Notes: generated from the sequence alone by a model not told the origin. Shown: positions 1 through 8,351, counted from the first letter of the stretch. The stretch: DNA of 15,481 nucleotides from Gammaproteobacteria bacterium (GCA_020846815.1 JADLDF010000243.1:1-15481), one strand, 5' to 3'. Translations and numbers: made by a program.

Positions 1-1103
1 GCGAGCATCGCGACCCGGTCGAAGCCGACGGCGACGCCCGAGCAGGCCGGCAGGCCCTGCGCCAGGGCCGCGAGCAGCCGCGCATCGACGGGCAGTGCCT
101 CGCGACCGAGTGCGCGGCGCCGGGCATTGTCGGCCTCGAAGCGCGCGGCCTGCTCGGCGGCATCGGCGAGCTCCTCGAAGCCATTCGCGAGCTCGAGCCC
201 GTCGCCGTAGAGCTCGAAACGCAGCGCCAGGCGCGCATCGTCCGGATCGAGCCGGGCGAGCGCAGCCTGCGAGGCGGGGTAGTGCGTCAGCGCGCAGAGC
301 GGTCCGAAGCCGAGCGCCGGTCCGACCCGGGTCGCGACCAGCAGGTCCAACAGGTCGTCGCGCGTGGCCGCGGCCAGCGTCGCCGTTTCGAGGCCGAGGT
401 CCGCGACCGAGGCGCGCAGCCGTCCGAGGTCGTCCTCGAGCGGGTCGATGCCGGTATGACGTCGCAAGGCATCACGGTACGACAGGAACTCGACGCCGCG
501 CCTGCGCCCGCCGGCGGCGGCCAGCAGCGCATCGACCAGCGCCGCGGCTTCCTCGGCCATCTGCTGCAGCGTGAAGCTGCGGCGATACCACTCAATCAGC
601 GTGAACTCCGGGTTGTGGTGGCGGCCACGCTCGGCGCCGGCGCGCACCACGCGACAGGCCTGCCAGATGTCGCCGCTGCCGGCCGCGAGCAGGCGCTTCA
701 TCGCGTATTCGGGCGAGGTGTGCAGCCAGCGCTGCACGCCGTCGCCGAGATCGACGCTCGCCGACTGCAGGTGCGGGTCGGTGACCGGGGCGCCAACGAC
801 CAGCGGTGTCTCGACCTCGAGCAGGCCGCGCGCCTCAAAGAAGCGGCGCATCGCGGCGCGCAGCGTGGCGCGGCGCTCGAGCGCCGCGGGCGTCGCGCTG
901 GGGCGCCAGTCCGCCGCCGCGCCCGTCGCGCCATCGGATGCGCTGCCCGCCGCATCCTCCGCAGCTTTCATGCCGCCGGATGCGTCGCCTGCCGCATCGC
1001 CCGCACCCGCGACGCCGCCGGATGCGCCGCCCGTCGCACCTGCCGCGCGTGCAGCGCGGCCCGGTACGTCGCGCGTCGCGGCCAGGTCAGGCGCGAGGCT
1101 CAT
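1..1103 (-). CDS. epmA: EF-P (R)-beta-lysine ligase EpmA (PoxA/GenX), 3'-truncated by window edge
   Basis: This is a class II lysyl-tRNA-synthetase-like enzyme without an anticodon domain. In the known family it adenylates beta-lysine and attaches it to a conserved lysine of elongation factor P in the cytosol. Reading the minus strand gives clear family blocks: ADWRPSATPAALERRA, RRFFEARGLLEVETP, HTSPEYAMKRLLAAG, HHNPEFTLIEWYRR, LTHYPASQAALARL, ELANGFEEL and the motif-3 block SGVAVGFDRVAML just before the edge; only the last few residues are missing. The start is uncertain. ATG at 1103 overlaps the psd stop by 17 bases and adds an Ala/Gly-rich leader of 14-residue repeats. ATG at 971 lies inside the third repeat and gives a near-canonical length. 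I list the longer form because the repeats stay in frame across 971; neither start has a convincing Shine-Dalgarno. Motif 2 (CRVVRAGAERGRHHNPEF) seems one residue longer than in E. coli. It is probably co-transcribed with psd. Confidence 0.93.
   Translation of the reverse strand, partial: MSLAPDLAATRDVPGRAARAAGATGGASGGVAGAGDAAGDASGGMKAAEDAAGSASDGATGAAADWRPSATPAALERRATLRAAMRRFFEARGLLEVETPLVVGAPVTDPHLQSASVDLGDGVQRWLHTSPEYAMKRLLAAGSGDIWQACRVVRAGAERGRHHNPEFTLIEWYRRSFTLQQMAEEAAALVDALLAAAGGRRRGVEFLSYRDALRRHTGIDPLEDDLGRLRASVADLGLETATLAAATRDDLLDLLVATRVGPALGFGPLCALTHYPASQAALARLDPDDARLALRFELYGDGLELANGFEELADAAEQAARFEADNARRRALGREALPVDARLLAALAQGLPACSGVAVGFDRVAML
936..1061. repeat. Three tandem 42-bp repeats at the 5' end of epmA
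   Basis: Three imperfect direct repeats of exactly 42 bp start at 936, 978 and 1020. Each begins GGATGCG on the plus strand and shares CCGC-type blocks at matching offsets. Forty-two bases is 14 codons, so the units stay in the epmA minus-strand frame. In protein order they read GRAARAAGATGGAS, GGVAGAGDAAGDAS and GGMKAAEDAAGSAS. The array codes for a flexible Ala/Gly leader ahead of the catalytic core. The candidate start ATG at 971 falls inside the last unit (positions 936-977). Confidence 0.8.
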
Positions 1104-2007
1104 CGGCGAGCAGCCGTCCGATCGGCTCGCCCATGCGCACGGTGCGGCCCGCGCACAGGTCCTGCCGCCACTCGATCCGTCCGGGCGGGAACAGCAGGAT
1201 CACGGTCGAGCCCATGTTGAAGCGACCCATCTCCTCGCCTCGGGCCAGCATCAGCGGTGCACCCGGCCGGCGCGGTGCGAGCGTCGTGACGACGCGCCGC
1301 GCACGCGGCGCGACCTCGCCGTGCCAGACCGTGTCCATGCTGCCGACGTTCAGCGCGCCGACCATGACCAGCGCATGATCGCTGCGCGGGTCCTCGAAGG
1401 CGCAGACGACGCGTTCGTTGCGGGCGAACAGGCCGGCGACGCCGGCCGCCGTGACCTGGTTCACGCTGAACAGCCGACCCGGCACGTACCAGGCCTCGCG
1501 CAGCCTGCCGTCCAGGGTCATGTGGATGCGATGGTAGTTGTAGGGCGCGAGGTAGATCGTCGCGAAGTGCCCGTCCGCGAAGCGCTGCGCCCAGTCGCGC
1601 CGCCCGGCGAGCAGGGCCTCGAGGGTGTAGCTGCGGCCCTTGGCCTGCACCAGCCGGCCGTCGTGGATGCGGCCGGCCTCGCTGACCGTGCCGTCGACCG
1701 GGCAGGCGAGGATGCCGGGTGCGGTGGGCAACGGGCGCGCGTCCGGGCGCAGCGCACGGGTGAAGAACGCGTTGAACGACTCGTAATCGTGCGGGTCGGC
1801 AACCAGCGCGTCGCTCATGTCGGGGCGGAAGTGGCGGACGAAAGCCGCGATCAGCGCGTCCTTGAACCAGCGCGTGCGGCTGCGCGTCGCGGCGTGCACG
1901 AGCCGCGACAGGCCGTGCTGCGGCAGAAGGTGCTGCAGGGCCACGAACAGGCGGGCGCCGAGGCCGGTCTCCGGCACGACGGGGATGACAGGATCGACGG
2001 AGGCCAT
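1087..2007 (-). CDS. psd: Phosphatidylserine decarboxylase proenzyme
   Basis: It converts phosphatidylserine to phosphatidylethanolamine at the inner membrane, using a pyruvoyl group made by self-cleavage. At 306 residues from ATG 2007 it fits the type I bacterial family. Visible marks are YESFNAFFTRALRPDARP (about 75-92), CPVDGTVSEAG with Asp105, YLAPYNYHRIHM with His162, FSVNQVT (180-186) and the self-cleavage site RFNMGSTVI with Ser267. The Asp-His spacing of 57 residues equals that of Asp90/His147 in E. coli. The cleavage tripeptide GST is intact, but the residue before it is Met rather than the usual Leu (LGST). I chose 2007 over an upstream in-frame start at 2085 because the extra 26 residues are Arg/Pro-rich and unlike the family. 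No strong ribosome site is seen. Its stop probably overlaps the start of epmA. Confidence 0.96.
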   Translation of the reverse strand: MASVDPVIPVVPETGLGARLFVALQHLLPQHGLSRLVHAATRSRTRWFKDALIAAFVRHFRPDMSDALVADPHDYESFNAFFTRALRPDARPLPTAPGILACPVDGTVSEAGRIHDGRLVQAKGRSYTLEALLAGRRDWAQRFADGHFATIYLAPYNYHRIHMTLDGRLREAWYVPGRLFSVNQVTAAGVAGLFARNERVVCAFEDPRSDHALVMVGALNVGSMDTVWHGEVAPRARRVVTTLAPRRPGAPLMLARGEEMGRFNMGSTVILLFPPGRIEWRQDLCAGRTVRMGEPIGRLLADEPRA

Positions 2008-2123
2008 GGCCGGATCAGCGCCGGAGGACGGGCAGGGGCGCCGTGCGGGCGAGTCGCCGCCCCGCCGAGGCCGCGAACGCGGCAAGATACGCGCCGGCGG
2101 ATGGCCGGACAGCCAGGATGTTC

Positions 2124-3038
2124 ATGCGGCAAGTATCCCACAGGGCGGCGCGCCCGACGGTCGGCGAGGCCTTGCGGGCGGCAGCCCGCCGGCTCGGCCA
2201 CGCGCGCGTGTACTTCGGACACGGTACCGACAACGCGCTCGACGACGCCGCCGTGCTGCTCTGGCACGCCATGGGCTTCGATTTCGACGTGCCGCCGCAG
2301 CAGGTGTATCGCCGGCGCCTGGACCGCACCGAGCTCGAGGCCTTCGAGGCGCTGCTGGTGCGGCGCATCGCGCTGCGCGAACCGGCCGTCTATCTGACCG
2401 GCCACACGCTGTTCGCCGGCATCCCGATCCGCATCGACCGCCGCGCACTGGTGCCGCGCTCGCCCATCGCCGAGCTGGTGGAGCGTGGCTTCGCGCCCTG
2501 GATCGACGCGCGGCGGGTGCGCCGCGTGCTCGACCTCGGCACCGGGTCAGGCTGCATCGCGATCGCCTGCGCGCGCTTCCTGCCGCGCTCGCGCGTCGAT
2601 GCGACCGACGTGTCGCCCGAAGCGCTGTCGCTCGCCCGCGAGAACGTGCGCCGGCTGCGGCTCGCGCGCCGCGTCGAGGTGCTCGACTCCGATCATTTCG
2701 CAGCGCTGCGGGGGCGGCGCTACGATATCATCGTCAGCAATCCGCCCTATGTCGGGGAGCGCGAGCTGCGCGGGCTGCCGGCCGAATACCGGCACGAGCC
2801 GCGTCTGGCGCTCGCTGCGGGCCGCGACGGTCTCGACTCGGTGCGCCGCATCCTCGCGGGCGCGGCACGGCACCTGGCCCCGGGTGGCATCCTGGTGGTC
2901 GAGGTCGGCAACACCGAGACGCTGGTGCGTCGCCGCTGGCCGCGACTGCCCTTCACCTGGCTCGAGTTCGAGCGCGGCGGGGGCGGGGTGTTCCTGCTGA
3001 CGCGCGAACAGCTCGCGGCGCATTCGAGAAAAAAATAG
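2124..3038 (+). CDS. prmB: Ribosomal protein uL3 (L3) glutamine methyltransferase PrmB
   Basis: This SAM-dependent N5-glutamine methyltransferase belongs to the HemK/PrmC group and methylates a Gln of 50S protein L3 during ribosome assembly. From ATG 2124 it has 304 residues (E. coli 310). The N-terminal block [18 protein letters not shown], then [10 protein letters not shown] (109-118), separate PrmB from PrmC. The SAM loop [14 protein letters not shown] starts at 137, the catalytic NPPYV is at 206-210, and [20 protein letters not shown] and [17 protein letters not shown] close the protein as in E. coli PrmB. An AGGA at 2115-2118, five bases before ATG 2124, decides the start over ATG 2118 and an upstream GTG at 2043. 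It is divergent from psd, and aroC starts seven bases after its stop, so the two are probably co-transcribed. Confidence 0.95.
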   Translation: MRQVSHRAARPTVGEALRAAARRLGHARVYFGHGTDNALDDAAVLLWHAMGFDFDVPPQQVYRRRLDRTELEAFEALLVRRIALREPAVYLTGHTLFAGIPIRIDRRALVPRSPIAELVERGFAPWIDARRVRRVLDLGTGSGCIAIACARFLPRSRVDATDVSPEALSLARENVRRLRLARRVEVLDSDHFAALRGRRYDIIVSNPPYVGERELRGLPAEYRHEPRLALAAGRDGLDSVRRILAGAARHLAPGGILVVEVGNTETLVRRRWPRLPFTWLEFERGGGGVFLLTREQLAAHSRKK

Positions 3039-3045
3039 GCCCGAC

Positions 3046-4143
3046 ATGTCCGGCAACACCATCGGCAAGCTGTTTACCGTCACGACTTTCGGCGAGAGCC
3101 ACGGTCCCGCGCTCGGCTGCATCGTCGACGGCTGTCCCCCCGGGCTCGAGCTCGCCGAGGCCGACCTGCAGCGGGACGTCGACCGGCGGCGTACTGGAAC
3201 CTCGCACTTCGTCAGTCAGCGCCGCGAGCAGGATGCGGTGCGGATCCTCTCGGGCGTCTTCGAAGGGCGCACCACCGGCACGCCCATCGGACTGCTGGTC
3301 GAGAACACCGACGCGCGCTCGCGCGACTACGACAAGATCAAGGACCGTTTCCGACCCGGCCATGCCGACTACACCTATCAGCAGAAGTACGGCCTGCGCG
3401 ACTACCGCGGCGGTGGCCGCTCCTCGGCGCGCGAGACCGTGATGCGCGTCGCCGCCGGCGCGATCGCACGCAAATATCTGCAGACGCGGCTCGGCCTCCG
3501 CATCCACGGCTATCTGAGCAAGATCGGCACGCTGGAGCTCGACCCGGCGCAGCCGGAGAGCGCCTACGACAACCCGTTCTTCTGTCCCGACCCGTCGCGC
3601 ATCGCGCAACTCGAGGAACTCGTCTGGAAGATCCGCGAGCAGGGCGACTCGATCGGCGCACGCGTCACCGTGGTCGCGAGCGGCGTGCCGCCGGGTCTCG
3701 GGGAGCCGGTGTTCGACCGGCTCGACGCCGACCTCGCCTACGCGATGATGGGCATCAACGCGGTCAAGGCCGTCGAGATCGGCGCCGGAGTGCGCGCCGT
3801 CGAACAGAAGGGCAGCGAGCACCGCGACGAGCTGACGCCGACCGGCTTCGTCAGCAACAACGCCGGCGGCATCCTCGGCGGCATCTCCAGCGGCCAGGAC
3901 ATCGTCGTGCACCTGTCGCTGAAGCCGACCTCGAGCATCACCGTGCCGGGCCGCACCATCGACGTCGCCGGCCGGCCGGTCGAGGTCGTCACGACCGGGC
4001 GCCACGACCCCTGCGTCGGCCTGCGTGCGACGCCGATCGCCGAGGCGATGCTGGCGATCGTGCTGCTGGATCACTGGCTGCGCCATCGCGGCCAGAACGC
4101 CGACGTGCGTTCACCGACGCCCGTGATCACCGCGCGCGACTGA
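3046..4143 (+). CDS. aroC: Chorismate synthase
   Basis: It catalyses the last shikimate-pathway step, 5-enolpyruvylshikimate-3-phosphate to chorismate, with reduced FMN as cofactor in the cytosol. At 365 residues it is a normal bacterial length (E. coli 361). Signature blocks are present: [20 protein letters not shown] (13-32), [16 protein letters not shown] (46-61), [20 protein letters not shown] (102-121), [20 protein letters not shown] (122-141), and near the end [20 protein letters not shown]. No key residue is missing. It begins seven bases after prmB, an arrangement common in gammaproteobacteria. A gap of 59 bp, with a short CACG/CGCG-rich stretch, follows before asd. The C-terminal tail after [10 protein letters not shown] differs from E. 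coli, as is usual in this family. Confidence 0.98.
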   Translation: MSGNTIGKLFTVTTFGESHGPALGCIVDGCPPGLELAEADLQRDVDRRRTGTSHFVSQRREQDAVRILSGVFEGRTTGTPIGLLVENTDARSRDYDKIKDRFRPGHADYTYQQKYGLRDYRGGGRSSARETVMRVAAGAIARKYLQTRLGLRIHGYLSKIGTLELDPAQPESAYDNPFFCPDPSRIAQLEELVWKIREQGDSIGARVTVVASGVPPGLGEPVFDRLDADLAYAMMGINAVKAVEIGAGVRAVEQKGSEHRDELTPTGFVSNNAGGILGGISSGQDIVVHLSLKPTSSITVPGRTIDVAGRPVEVVTTGRHDPCVGLRATPIAEAMLAIVLLDHWLRHRGQNADVRSPTPVITARD

Positions 4144-4191
4144 CGGGCGGCACGCACGCACGCGCGCCATGCCCCGGCGCCGCCACGAACC

Positions 4192-4196
4192 AGGAG
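4192..4196 (+). promoter_or_regulatory. Ribosome binding site of asd
   Basis: AGGAG sits six bases before ATG 4203. It fixes the start of asd, which directly precedes the NADP-binding strand. Confidence 0.75.
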
Positions 4197-4202
4197 ATCG
4201 GC

Positions 4203-5234
4203 ATGACGGACGGCAGGCAATGGCGGGTGGCGGTGCTCGGAGCGACCGGTCTGGTCGGCGACGCGATGATCAAGGTGCTCGAGGAGCGGCAGTTCCCGGT
4301 CGCGGAGCTGCATCCGCTCGCGAGCGACCGCTCGCTCGGCAAGGACGTGAGCTTCCGCGGCCGCCGACACCCGGTCATCGACGTCGCGAACTTCGACTTC
4401 GCGAATGCCGACGTCGCCCTGTTCTCGGCCGGCGGCGAAGTCTCGCGGACCTACGCGCCGCAGGCGGCCGCGGCCGGCTGCGTCGTCATCGACAACACTT
4501 CCGAGTTCCGCTACGACGACGATGTGCCGCTGGTCGTTCCCGAGGTCAACCCGCAGGCGATCGGACAGTTCGGCCAGCGGCGCATCATCGCCAATCCGAA
4601 CTGTTCGACCATCCAGATGCTCGTGGCCCTGCAGCCGCTGCATGCCGCGGCCGGCATCGAGCGCATCAACGTCGCGACCTACCAGTCGGTCTCCGGCGCG
4701 GGCCGGGAGGCTGTCGACGAGCTCGCCGAGCAGAGCATCGCGCTGATGAGCGGCCGCGGTCCCGTGAAGCCGAAGGTCGTCGCCGCGCAGATCGCATTCA
4801 ACGTCGTCCCCCAGATCGACCGGTTCATGGACAACGGCTACACCCGGGAAGAGATGAAGATGCTGTGGGAGACACGCAAGATCCTCGGCGACGACTCGAT
4901 CCGCGTGAATGCGACTGCGGTACGCGTGCCGGTCTTCTTCGGTCATTCCGAAGTGGTCAGCGTCGAGACCCGGCGCAAGCTGACGGCTGCCGAGGCGCGG
5001 AGCCTGCTCGAGGCCGCACCGGGTGTCGAGGTCATCGACGAGCGGCGCCCCGGCGGATATCCGACCGCGGCGGTCGAAGCCGCGAACCACGACACGGTTT
5101 ACGTGGGTCGCATCCGTGAAGATATGTCTCACGAGCGGGGACTGACACTCTGGATCGTCGCCGACAACGTCCGTAAAGGCGCCGCGACGAACAGCGTCCA
5201 GATCGCCGAGATTTTGGTCCGGGACCATTTATAA
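4203..5234 (+). CDS. asd: Aspartate-semialdehyde dehydrogenase
   Basis: It reduces beta-aspartyl phosphate to aspartate semialdehyde with NADPH, the branch point to lysine/diaminopimelate, methionine and threonine, so it also supplies peptidoglycan precursors. Its 343 residues match the shorter Asd2-type family (as in Pseudomonas asd), not the E. coli 367-residue type. The NADP loop VLGATGLVG is at 11-19, the catalytic cysteine is C134 in ANPNCSTIQM, YQSVSGAGREAV lies at about 160-171, the likely acid/base His248 is in RVPVFFGHSE, and DNVRKGAATNSVQIAEI closes the domain. A clear AGGAG precedes the start. An intrinsic terminator follows 21 bases after its stop, so it is probably the last gene of the prmB-aroC-asd unit. 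The neighbouring fimV matches the asd-fimV order of Pseudomonas. Confidence 0.97.
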   Translation: MTDGRQWRVAVLGATGLVGDAMIKVLEERQFPVAELHPLASDRSLGKDVSFRGRRHPVIDVANFDFANADVALFSAGGEVSRTYAPQAAAAGCVVIDNTSEFRYDDDVPLVVPEVNPQAIGQFGQRRIIANPNCSTIQMLVALQPLHAAAGIERINVATYQSVSGAGREAVDELAEQSIALMSGRGPVKPKVVAAQIAFNVVPQIDRFMDNGYTREEMKMLWETRKILGDDSIRVNATAVRVPVFFGHSEVVSVETRRKLTAAEARSLLEAAPGVEVIDERRPGGYPTAAVEAANHDTVYVGRIREDMSHERGLTLWIVADNVRKGAATNSVQIAEILVRDHL

Positions 5235-5255
5235 GTTATATTGGTCACTTGACGT

Positions 5256-5290
5256 GCTTGAGCTTCGGTCGGGCTCAAGCCTTTGTTTTA
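5256..5290 (+). terminator. Intrinsic terminator between asd and fimV
   Basis: There is a perfect 8-bp inverted repeat, GCTTGAGC (5256-5263) and GCTCAAGC (5273-5280), with a 9-base loop. It is followed by the T-rich run CTTTGTTTTA. It lies 21 bases after the asd stop in an otherwise very GC-rich window. The T-run ends only 24 bases before the fimV ribosome site. Confidence 0.85.
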
Positions 5291-5292
5291 AT
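5287..5292 (+). promoter_or_regulatory. Possible -10 box for fimV overlapping the terminator T-run
   Basis: TTTAAT matches the sigma-70 -10 consensus at five of six positions. A start about seven bases downstream would leave a short leader before the GGGGAG ribosome site (5314-5319). No good -35 is visible at a normal spacing: 5264-5269 reads TTCGGT. An alternative is TTGGTC (5214-5219) with TTATAT (5236-5241), 16 bases apart, upstream of the hairpin; a transcript from there would have to read through it. Sequence inspection only. Confidence 0.3.
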
Positions 5293-5324
5293 TGAAGAAC
5301 CGCTTGCTTGTGCGGGGAGAGCAG

Positions 5325-8300
5325 ATGGGCGTGAAGCATTGGGTGCGGGCCATGCTCGTGCTGGCGGCCTTGCCGTCTTCCGCGTTTGCGCTGGGGCTCG
5401 GCGACATCCGCCTGAACTCTCCGCTGAACGCACCACTGGACGCCGAGATCGATCTCGTCAACGCCACGCCCGAGGAGCTCGCGAGCCTTCGCGTCCAGCT
5501 CGCGTCGCGTGAGACGTTTGCGCGGTATGGCCTTGAGTGGCCTAGATTTCTCAGCTCCGTCACGCTGACCCGGTCGAAGAACGACGCGGGCCGCGACGTA
5601 TTGCGCGTCCGCTCCTCGGAGGCGATCACCGAGCCGTTCGTGACCCTGCTGGTCGATGCCAACTGGGGACGTGGACGTCTGGTACGCGAGTACACGCTGC
5701 TGCTCGACCCGCCGGTGTTCGCGCCGGCGGCGCCGGCTCCGGACGTGCAGGCCCCGGCGACGGCCGCGGCGCGCAGTGGTGTCGTGACGCGTCCGGCGGT
5801 CGACGCCGCGCCTCCGCCCCCTCCGTCCTCGGCTCCAGCCGTCGCCCCGGTGGCCGCGGGCGGCGAGCAGGGCAGCCACGCGGTGCGGCGCGGCGAGACG
5901 CTCTCGGGCATCGCCCGCGGCCTCGCGGCGAGCCAGGGGGTCTCGACGGAACAGGTCATGGTGGGGCTCTACCGCGCCAATCCGCGCGCGTTCGACGGCA
6001 CGATGGACGTGCTGCGCGCCGGTGCGGTGCTGCGCATCCCCGATGCAGCTTCGCTGTCGGCGATCGATCGTGGTACGGCCATCGCAGAAGTGCGGCGGCA
6101 GCGCTCGGAGTGGCGCAGCCGCGCGACGAGTGCCGCGACGGGCGCCGCCGTCGCCGACGCCGCCGCGGGCCGGCTGCGGCTGGTGCCGCCGTCCGAGGCA
6201 GGGTCGGGCACCGGTGCCGGTGCCGACGCCGCCGCGCGCGAGACCCAGGCGATGCGCGATCGCCTCGCCCAGCTCGAGAAGGAACTCGCCGAATCCCGCC
6301 GCCTGCTCGAGGTCCGCTCCGCGCAGATCGCCGAGCTGCAGCAGCGTCTCGCGGGCGGCCCGGGCGCCACCGCGCCCGGGCCGTCGGCGGAATCCACCGC
6401 TGCGACGCCGGACGCACCGCCGCCCGCCGCGGCCGATGCCGATGTCGAGCTGCCTGCCGACGAGGTCACGGTGCCGGCGCCCGATGCTACCGCTCTGCCG
6501 GCCGATCCGGCGGTCGCGGCCACGGAGCCAGCGGCCGAGCGGGCCGAGCGGACAGCGCGGGCCAGACCGGCAGCCGCCGATGCGACGCCGGCCGAGGAGC
6601 CTTCACTTTTCGGTTCGCTGCTCGATTCGGTCCGGCAGTTCTGGTGGCTGATCGTCGGCCTGCTCGCGCTGCTGGCCGGCATCTTCGGCTACCGCCGCTG
6701 GCAGCAGAACCGCGCCGCGGAGATCGAGGACACCTTCGGTGGCGTCACCACGACCACGGCCGCGCCGGAGATGACGATGCCGCCGCCGGTCGCGTCCGAC
6801 ACCGCGAGACTGCGTCGTCCCAACGTCGTGGCCCAGGACAAGAGCGGCTTCGTCGTCGAGGAATCGGGTGAGTTCGAGGTGCCGCGTCCGCTCGCCGCGA
6901 CCCCGGCGGCGACGGCGAGGACCGTGGCCGCGGACGACACGCTCAGTGGCGAGACCGGCATCAACCTCGACCAGGGCGATCCGCTCGCCGAAGCCGATTT
7001 CCACATGGCCTACGGGCTCTACGACCAGGCCGCCGACCTCGTGCGCCTGGCTTCGGCCCGCGAGCCCGAGCGTCGCGACCTGAAGCTGAAGCTCGCCGAG
7101 GTGTTCTTCGTCTGGGGCAACCGCGACGAGTTCCTGAAGACGGCGCGCGAGCTGCACGGGACGCTCACCGACGGCGCAGCCGGCGAGTGGGACAAGATCG
7201 TGATCATGGGCAAGCAGATCGCGCCCGAGGATCCTTTGTTCTCGCAGGCCGTCGCCCGCAGTGCCGGCAGTGCCAGCCTCGACCTGCAGCTCGACGGTGG
7301 CGCGCAGCCGCTCGATTTCGACGTCTTCGGCGACGGCTCCGGCTCGACGCAGACCATCGAATCCGTCGCCGGCTCGGACCTGGATTTCGGTCCGGCGCCG
7401 CGCGGCGACGTAGAGCCGACCATCGAGCGCCCAGGCCCGGCGGCCACCGGCCCCGATGCACCGACCGTGCTGGTCGAGACGGGGGGCGGCACGACGCGCG
7501 AGATGGCGCCGCAGTTCGCGGACGCGCCGACCGCGGAGGCACCACGGCTCGACGTCGATCTCGACGAACTGCTCGTGGCCACCGGCAAGCCCGATCCGGG
7601 CGATGCGCCGACCGTCGAGCAGCCCGCGCTGCGCGGCGGCGAGCCGACGATCCGCGCCAAGCTTGATGCGGCGCTGAAGCAGAACGCCCCGGCCGGCGAT
7701 CAGACGGCGGAGCTCGCGATCGACGACCTCGGTCTCGACCTCGGCGATCTCGACAAGCTGGGTGACCTCGATTCCGCGGAGCCGGCCGAGCCGGTCGCGG
7801 GGCGCGACGACCTGGCGTCGTCGACGGACGCGCCGACGATGCTCGCAAGCTTCGACGAGGAGGCCCAGCAGCTGATCGAGGAGGCCGCGCATCGCGGCAA
7901 CGGCCGAGACGTCGCGATCGATCCGGGCGCCACTGCAGCGATGGAAACCCTGCGTGTCGACGTCGCCGAGTTCGGCGGCGGACATGATCCGGGCGCCACC
8001 TCGATGGTTGCCGCGCTCGACACGACGCACCTCGATTCGGACGACTTCGATCTCGGCAAGCTCGATGCCTCGGGCATCCAGCCGGCCAACGGTCACGAGG
8101 GACTCGACCTCGACATCGGGCAGGCGACGCTGCCGGGCGCCGGCGAGCACACCGGCCGCGAGGAAGTGGCGCTGCCGCCGCTCGAGCCGGTGACCATCAG
8201 CGAAGTCGGCACCAAGCTCGATCTGGCGCGCGCCTACATGGACATGGGCGACCCGGACGGAGCACGCAACATCCTGCGCGAAGTCCTCGCCGAAGGGTCG

Positions 8301-8351
8301 GTGTCGCAGAAGCAGGAAGCCAACCGCCTGCTCGAGTCGTTGCCCGGTTGA
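5325..8351 (+). CDS. fimV: FimV-family pilus assembly / polar hub protein with LysM domain
   Basis: FimV-type proteins are inner-membrane, peptidoglycan-binding scaffolds needed for type IV pilus function and polar organisation (HubP/FimV family). This one has 1008 residues. The signal peptide ends at about residue 22 (LPSSAFA). The FimV N-terminal domain follows (LGLGDIRLNSPLNAPLDAEI, to about 130), then a Pro/Ala linker, a LysM (RRGETLSGIA to LRAGAVLRIPD, about 184-240), a coiled coil (about 305-344), a Pro/Ala-rich stretch and a membrane helix at about 439-458 (FWWLIVGLLALLAGIFGYRR). The cytoplasmic part holds a TPR-like segment (DFHMAYGLYDQAADLV), a long acidic region with repeated DAPT and EPTI motifs, and the FimV C-terminal domain (ISEVGTKLDLARAYMDMGD, from about 957). 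The start is ATG 5325 with GGGGAG at 5314-5319; a TTG at 5292 in frame is less likely. Whether the cell makes pili cannot be told from here. Confidence 0.95.
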   Translation: MGVKHWVRAMLVLAALPSSAFALGLGDIRLNSPLNAPLDAEIDLVNATPEELASLRVQLASRETFARYGLEWPRFLSSVTLTRSKNDAGRDVLRVRSSEAITEPFVTLLVDANWGRGRLVREYTLLLDPPVFAPAAPAPDVQAPATAAARSGVVTRPAVDAAPPPPPSSAPAVAPVAAGGEQGSHAVRRGETLSGIARGLAASQGVSTEQVMVGLYRANPRAFDGTMDVLRAGAVLRIPDAASLSAIDRGTAIAEVRRQRSEWRSRATSAATGAAVADAAAGRLRLVPPSEAGSGTGAGADAAARETQAMRDRLAQLEKELAESRRLLEVRSAQIAELQQRLAGGPGATAPGPSAESTAATPDAPPPAAADADVELPADEVTVPAPDATALPADPAVAATEPAAERAERTARARPAAADATPAEEPSLFGSLLDSVRQFWWLIVGLLALLAGIFGYRRWQQNRAAEIEDTFGGVTTTTAAPEMTMPPPVASDTARLRRPNVVAQDKSGFVVEESGEFEVPRPLAATPAATARTVAADDTLSGETGINLDQGDPLAEADFHMAYGLYDQAADLVRLASAREPERRDLKLKLAEVFFVWGNRDEFLKTARELHGTLTDGAAGEWDKIVIMGKQIAPEDPLFSQAVARSAGSASLDLQLDGGAQPLDFDVFGDGSGSTQTIESVAGSDLDFGPAPRGDVEPTIERPGPAATGPDAPTVLVETGGGTTREMAPQFADAPTAEAPRLDVDLDELLVATGKPDPGDAPTVEQPALRGGEPTIRAKLDAALKQNAPAGDQTAELAIDDLGLDLGDLDKLGDLDSAEPAEPVAGRDDLASSTDAPTMLASFDEEAQQLIEEAAHRGNGRDVAIDPGATAAMETLRVDVAEFGGGHDPGATSMVAALDTTHLDSDDFDLGKLDASGIQPANGHEGLDLDIGQATLPGAGEHTGREEVALPPLEPVTISEVGTKLDLARAYMDMGDPDGARNILREVLAEGSVSQKQEANRLLESLPG

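Noticed and set aside
571..2397. 608-codon plus-strand open frame
   Set aside because: It is the antisense shadow of epmA and psd and runs out of frame into prmB; its composition is Arg/Ala/Pro-rich without motifs.
4144..4202. CACG/CGCG-rich stretch between aroC and asd as a regulatory repeat
   Set aside because: Too short and irregular to separate from local base composition; no hairpin with a T-run.
2953..5228. Two long minus-strand frames opposite aroC and asd
   Set aside because: Asp/Arg/Val-rich translations typical of antisense frames; aroC and asd are unmistakable on the plus strand.
5292..5324. TTG start for fimV giving 11 extra residues
   Set aside because: GGGGAG at 5314-5319 is correctly spaced for ATG 5325, and the signal peptide starts naturally there.
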